From: Microbacterium sp. 8M
GTDB lineage: Bacteria > Actinomycetota > Actinomycetes > Actinomycetales > Microbacteriaceae
Length of the DNA: 64,000 bases
Direction of reading: 5' to 3'
Assembly (NCBI RefSeq): GCF_902506375.1
Contig: NZ_LR733284.1
Location: 2,775,092 to 2,839,091 of the forward strand
Part shown: piece after piece, positions 62,742 through 64,000 of the stretch
How the letters are laid out: the number at the start of each line of letters is the position of its first letter
Position numbering within the stretch: position 1 is the stretch's first letter
The notes under the pieces: generated by a model
Database searches by the model: none
Seen by the model: only the letters and a program-made list of their open reading frames with translations
What the model was told of the DNA's origin: nothing
Translations under genes and position numbers: made by a program

Positions 62742-62754
62742 GCGAGGAGGCCTT
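62713..62754 (+). terminator. 18-bp perfect inverted repeat before the HTH gene
   Basis: Arms 62713-62730 and 62737-62754 with a 6-nt loop. It could end read-through from the MHS transporter gene. In such read-through RNA it would also lock up the GAGGAGG ribosome-binding site of the HTH gene, because that site lies in the right arm. Confidence 0.6.
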
Positions 62755-62755
62755 C

Positions 62756-62959
62756 ATGATGAAGACGGCGAACGATCTGGATCCCCAGGGCGAGCCCCTC
62801 GCCGAGTTGCATCGGCTGGTAGCAGCTCGGCGCGACATCGCGCGCGCCGAGGAGGTGCAGGTACGCCGCGCCCGCGCCAGCGGCTATTCGTGGCAGGCGA
62901 TCGCGAGTGCGCTGGGCACCACCCGCCAAGCGGCGCACCGCCGGTTCGGCCGCCGCTGA
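62756..62959 (+). CDS. tiny helix-turn-helix DNA-binding protein
   Basis: 67 residues. A helical N-terminal half (L-A-E-L-H-R-L-V-A-A-R-R-D-I-A-R-A) precedes a C-terminal helix-turn-helix: S-G-Y-S-W-Q-A-I-A-S-A-L-G-T-T-R-Q-A-A-H-R-R-F at about 41-63. The basic end is R-F-G-R-R. The layout resembles sigma-region-4 or AsnC-like HTHs with no other domain. ATGs at 62756 and 62759 are both usable; GAGGAGG is 6-8 nt upstream. The tandem operator over its own promoter suggests autoregulation. Its other targets are unknown. Confidence 0.8.
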   Translation: MMKTANDLDPQGEPLAELHRLVAARRDIARAEEVQVRRARASGYSWQAIASALGTTRQAAHRRFGRR

Positions 62960-62982
62960 CACGTCCGCTGCGCCCTGGGGCG

Positions 62983-64000
62983 CTACGCGTACTCGGCGAC
63001 GATCCGCCGGGCAGTGCCGTCCAGAGTCATGCGGCCGCCGTACGGCAGGATCCACTGAGGCCTGGTGTGCCCGAACGGCACGCCGACGCACACGACCGCG
63101 CCGGGGTTGTAGCGCGCGAACGCGGTGAGCACCGCGTCCCGTTGCGCCTCCCGCAGTGCTGCACGGTCCGCGGCAGGAGGGCGGACGTCGTGAGTGCTCA
63201 CCGGCGGCCGGGCGACGACCGCTCCAGAGACGCGGCCGAGCAGCCCCCTCTCCCCGTACGCGCGCAGCTGCTCGGCGACGGCCGCGGCCGGGGTGAGCCG
63301 CTCGCTCGTCTCCAGCAGCAGGATCACGCCGTCGAGCTGCTCAGGCGGCGGGAATCGGTCGGCGAGTGCGAGCTGCGCGAGAACCTCGACGCAGCCGCCC
63401 CACGTGGTCGCCGAGATGCGCTCGGCAGGCCCGGCCCACACCCAGTCCTCCGTGGCTTCGCGCTCCCCATATGCCTCGAGCGCCGCCCGCGACTCCCAGC
63501 GCGGCCCGAAGTCCTCCGACTCCCCCGGCTCGGTGAGCTCGAGCGCACCGCCGTCGAGCAGTGCGGCGCGCAGCGAGCGGGCGTGGATCTCATCCACGCC
63601 CGGCCCCGCGCCCAGATGCACCTGCGTCGACCCGCCGTAGAAGCCCGCCACGCCGTGCCGCCACAGCCAGTTCAGGATGTTCGTGTTGTCGCTGTAGCCG
63701 AGGAACGGCTTCGGATCGGCGTGCGCCAGATCCGGATCCAGGTGGCGGGTGACGAGGATCTGATCGCTGCCGCCGATGGTCGCCAGGATCGCCCGGATGG
63801 ACGGATCCGCGAACGCGGCGTTCACATCCGCTGCCCGCTGCTCGGGACTCGCGTCGAGGAGTCTCGTGGTCGGGTACTCCACGGGGATGAGCCCGGTGAG
63901 TTCGGCAAGCCGGCGCATCGCCTGCTCGTGGATCGCTGGGGACACCGCCGGTGCGGCGAAGGCCGGGGACAGCACTGCGACGCGGTCGCCGGGGCGGGCC
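62983..64000 (-). CDS. S66 family peptidase, MccF-like (5' end outside window)
   Basis: About 339 residues are visible. The frame is open to the window edge, so the GTG at 63975 is internal. The nucleophile Ser lies in L-G-Y-S-D-N-T-N, the Glu in L-L-L-E-T-S-E, and the His in P-F-G-H-T-R-P, giving the Ser-Glu-His triad of LD-carboxypeptidases. G-Y-S-D-N-T-N and the long W-containing loop fit the MccF branch. That branch cleaves microcin C7-like aminoacyl nucleotides, whereas LdcA trims murein tetrapeptides. Which role holds here is not settled. Confidence 0.88.
   Translation of the reverse strand, partial: ARPGDRVAVLSPAFAAPAVSPAIHEQAMRRLAELTGLIPVEYPTTRLLDASPEQRAADVNAAFADPSIRAILATIGGSDQILVTRHLDPDLAHADPKPFLGYSDNTNILNWLWRHGVAGFYGGSTQVHLGAGPGVDEIHARSLRAALLDGGALELTEPGESEDFGPRWESRAALEAYGEREATEDWVWAGPAERISATTWGGCVEVLAQLALADRFPPPEQLDGVILLLETSERLTPAAAVAEQLRAYGERGLLGRVSGAVVARPPVSTHDVRPPAADRAALREAQRDAVLTAFARYNPGAVVCVGVPFGHTRPQWILPYGGRMTLDGTARRIVAEYA

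Noticed and set aside
63975..64000. GTG at 63975 as start of the S66 peptidase
   Set aside because: The frame stays open to the window edge, and the codons upstream read R-P-G-D-R-V-A, typical of the family N-terminus.

Overview
This is a 64-kb chromosomal window from a high-GC actinobacterium (roughly 70% G+C by eye), most likely a member of Microbacteriaceae and probably Microbacterium or a close relative. That placement is an inference. It rests on GTG starts, the epsilon subunit of the acyl-CoA carboxylase, the SdhC-D-A-B order, an LpdA-type flavoprotein, a monofunctional BirA, and very frequent TANNNT -10 boxes 6-7 nt before start codons (leaderless mRNAs). I saw no tRNA, rRNA, insertion sequence, prophage or CRISPR array. 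Almost every base is coding and no gene-free stretch exceeds 300 bases.

Layout. 1-3893: partial acetyltransferase, MarR regulator, a quinone oxidoreductase/aldo-keto reductase pair and an RluA-type pseudouridine synthase. 3880-6644: methionine importer metQ-metN-metI (minus strand). 6761-10294: CPA1 Na+/H+ antiporter, then an XRE-cupin regulator divergent from a thioredoxin-reductase-like flavoprotein. 10275-14851: ABC-F ATPase, then biotin ligase birA divergent from the carboxylase genes accD-accE. 15099-18055: a two-component system with an extra, apparently degenerate kinase-like protein. 18158-22028: RNA methyltransferase, maf and the biotin-carrying carboxylase alpha chain. 22259-26578: LpdA-like dehydrogenase, purine nucleoside phosphorylase, a phosphosugar/phosphopentose mutase and an HPr-like protein.

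26591-34185 is a self-contained mannitol PTS locus: a PRD regulator on the minus strand, then a stand-alone IIB-like protein, HPr, Enzyme I, MtlA, MtlF and MtlD. It encodes both the general and the sugar-specific parts of the relay. 34236-37157: acetyltransferase, flavin monooxygenase and epimerase. 37174-47066 (minus strand) holds a nucleoside system: BMP-type binding protein, ATPase, two permeases, cytidine deaminase, thymidine phosphorylase, adenosine deaminase, a PfkB kinase and a pair of SMR transporters. 47300-52183: manC, then sdhCDAB. 52295-56754: YihY-family membrane protein, exonuclease III, trpS, an acetyltransferase and an Fpg/Nei glycosylase. 56836-60585: FMN riboswitch and ribD-ribE-ribBA-ribH. 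60645-64000: a small membrane protein, an MHS-family transporter, a tiny HTH protein with its own tandem operators, and a truncated MccF-like S66 peptidase.

The clearest unexplained signals are these: the tiny HTH gene whose promoter is covered by two GTCAA-N6-TTGAC sites; the mtl locus with EI, HPr and an extra IIB, plus a second HPr next door; the 13-bp inverted repeat over both -35 regions between birA and accD; a dispersed CCCTTCGACAGG-type repeat, one copy of which lies inside ribE; a nested inverted repeat at 22096-22176; and long stem-loops after both binding-protein genes.
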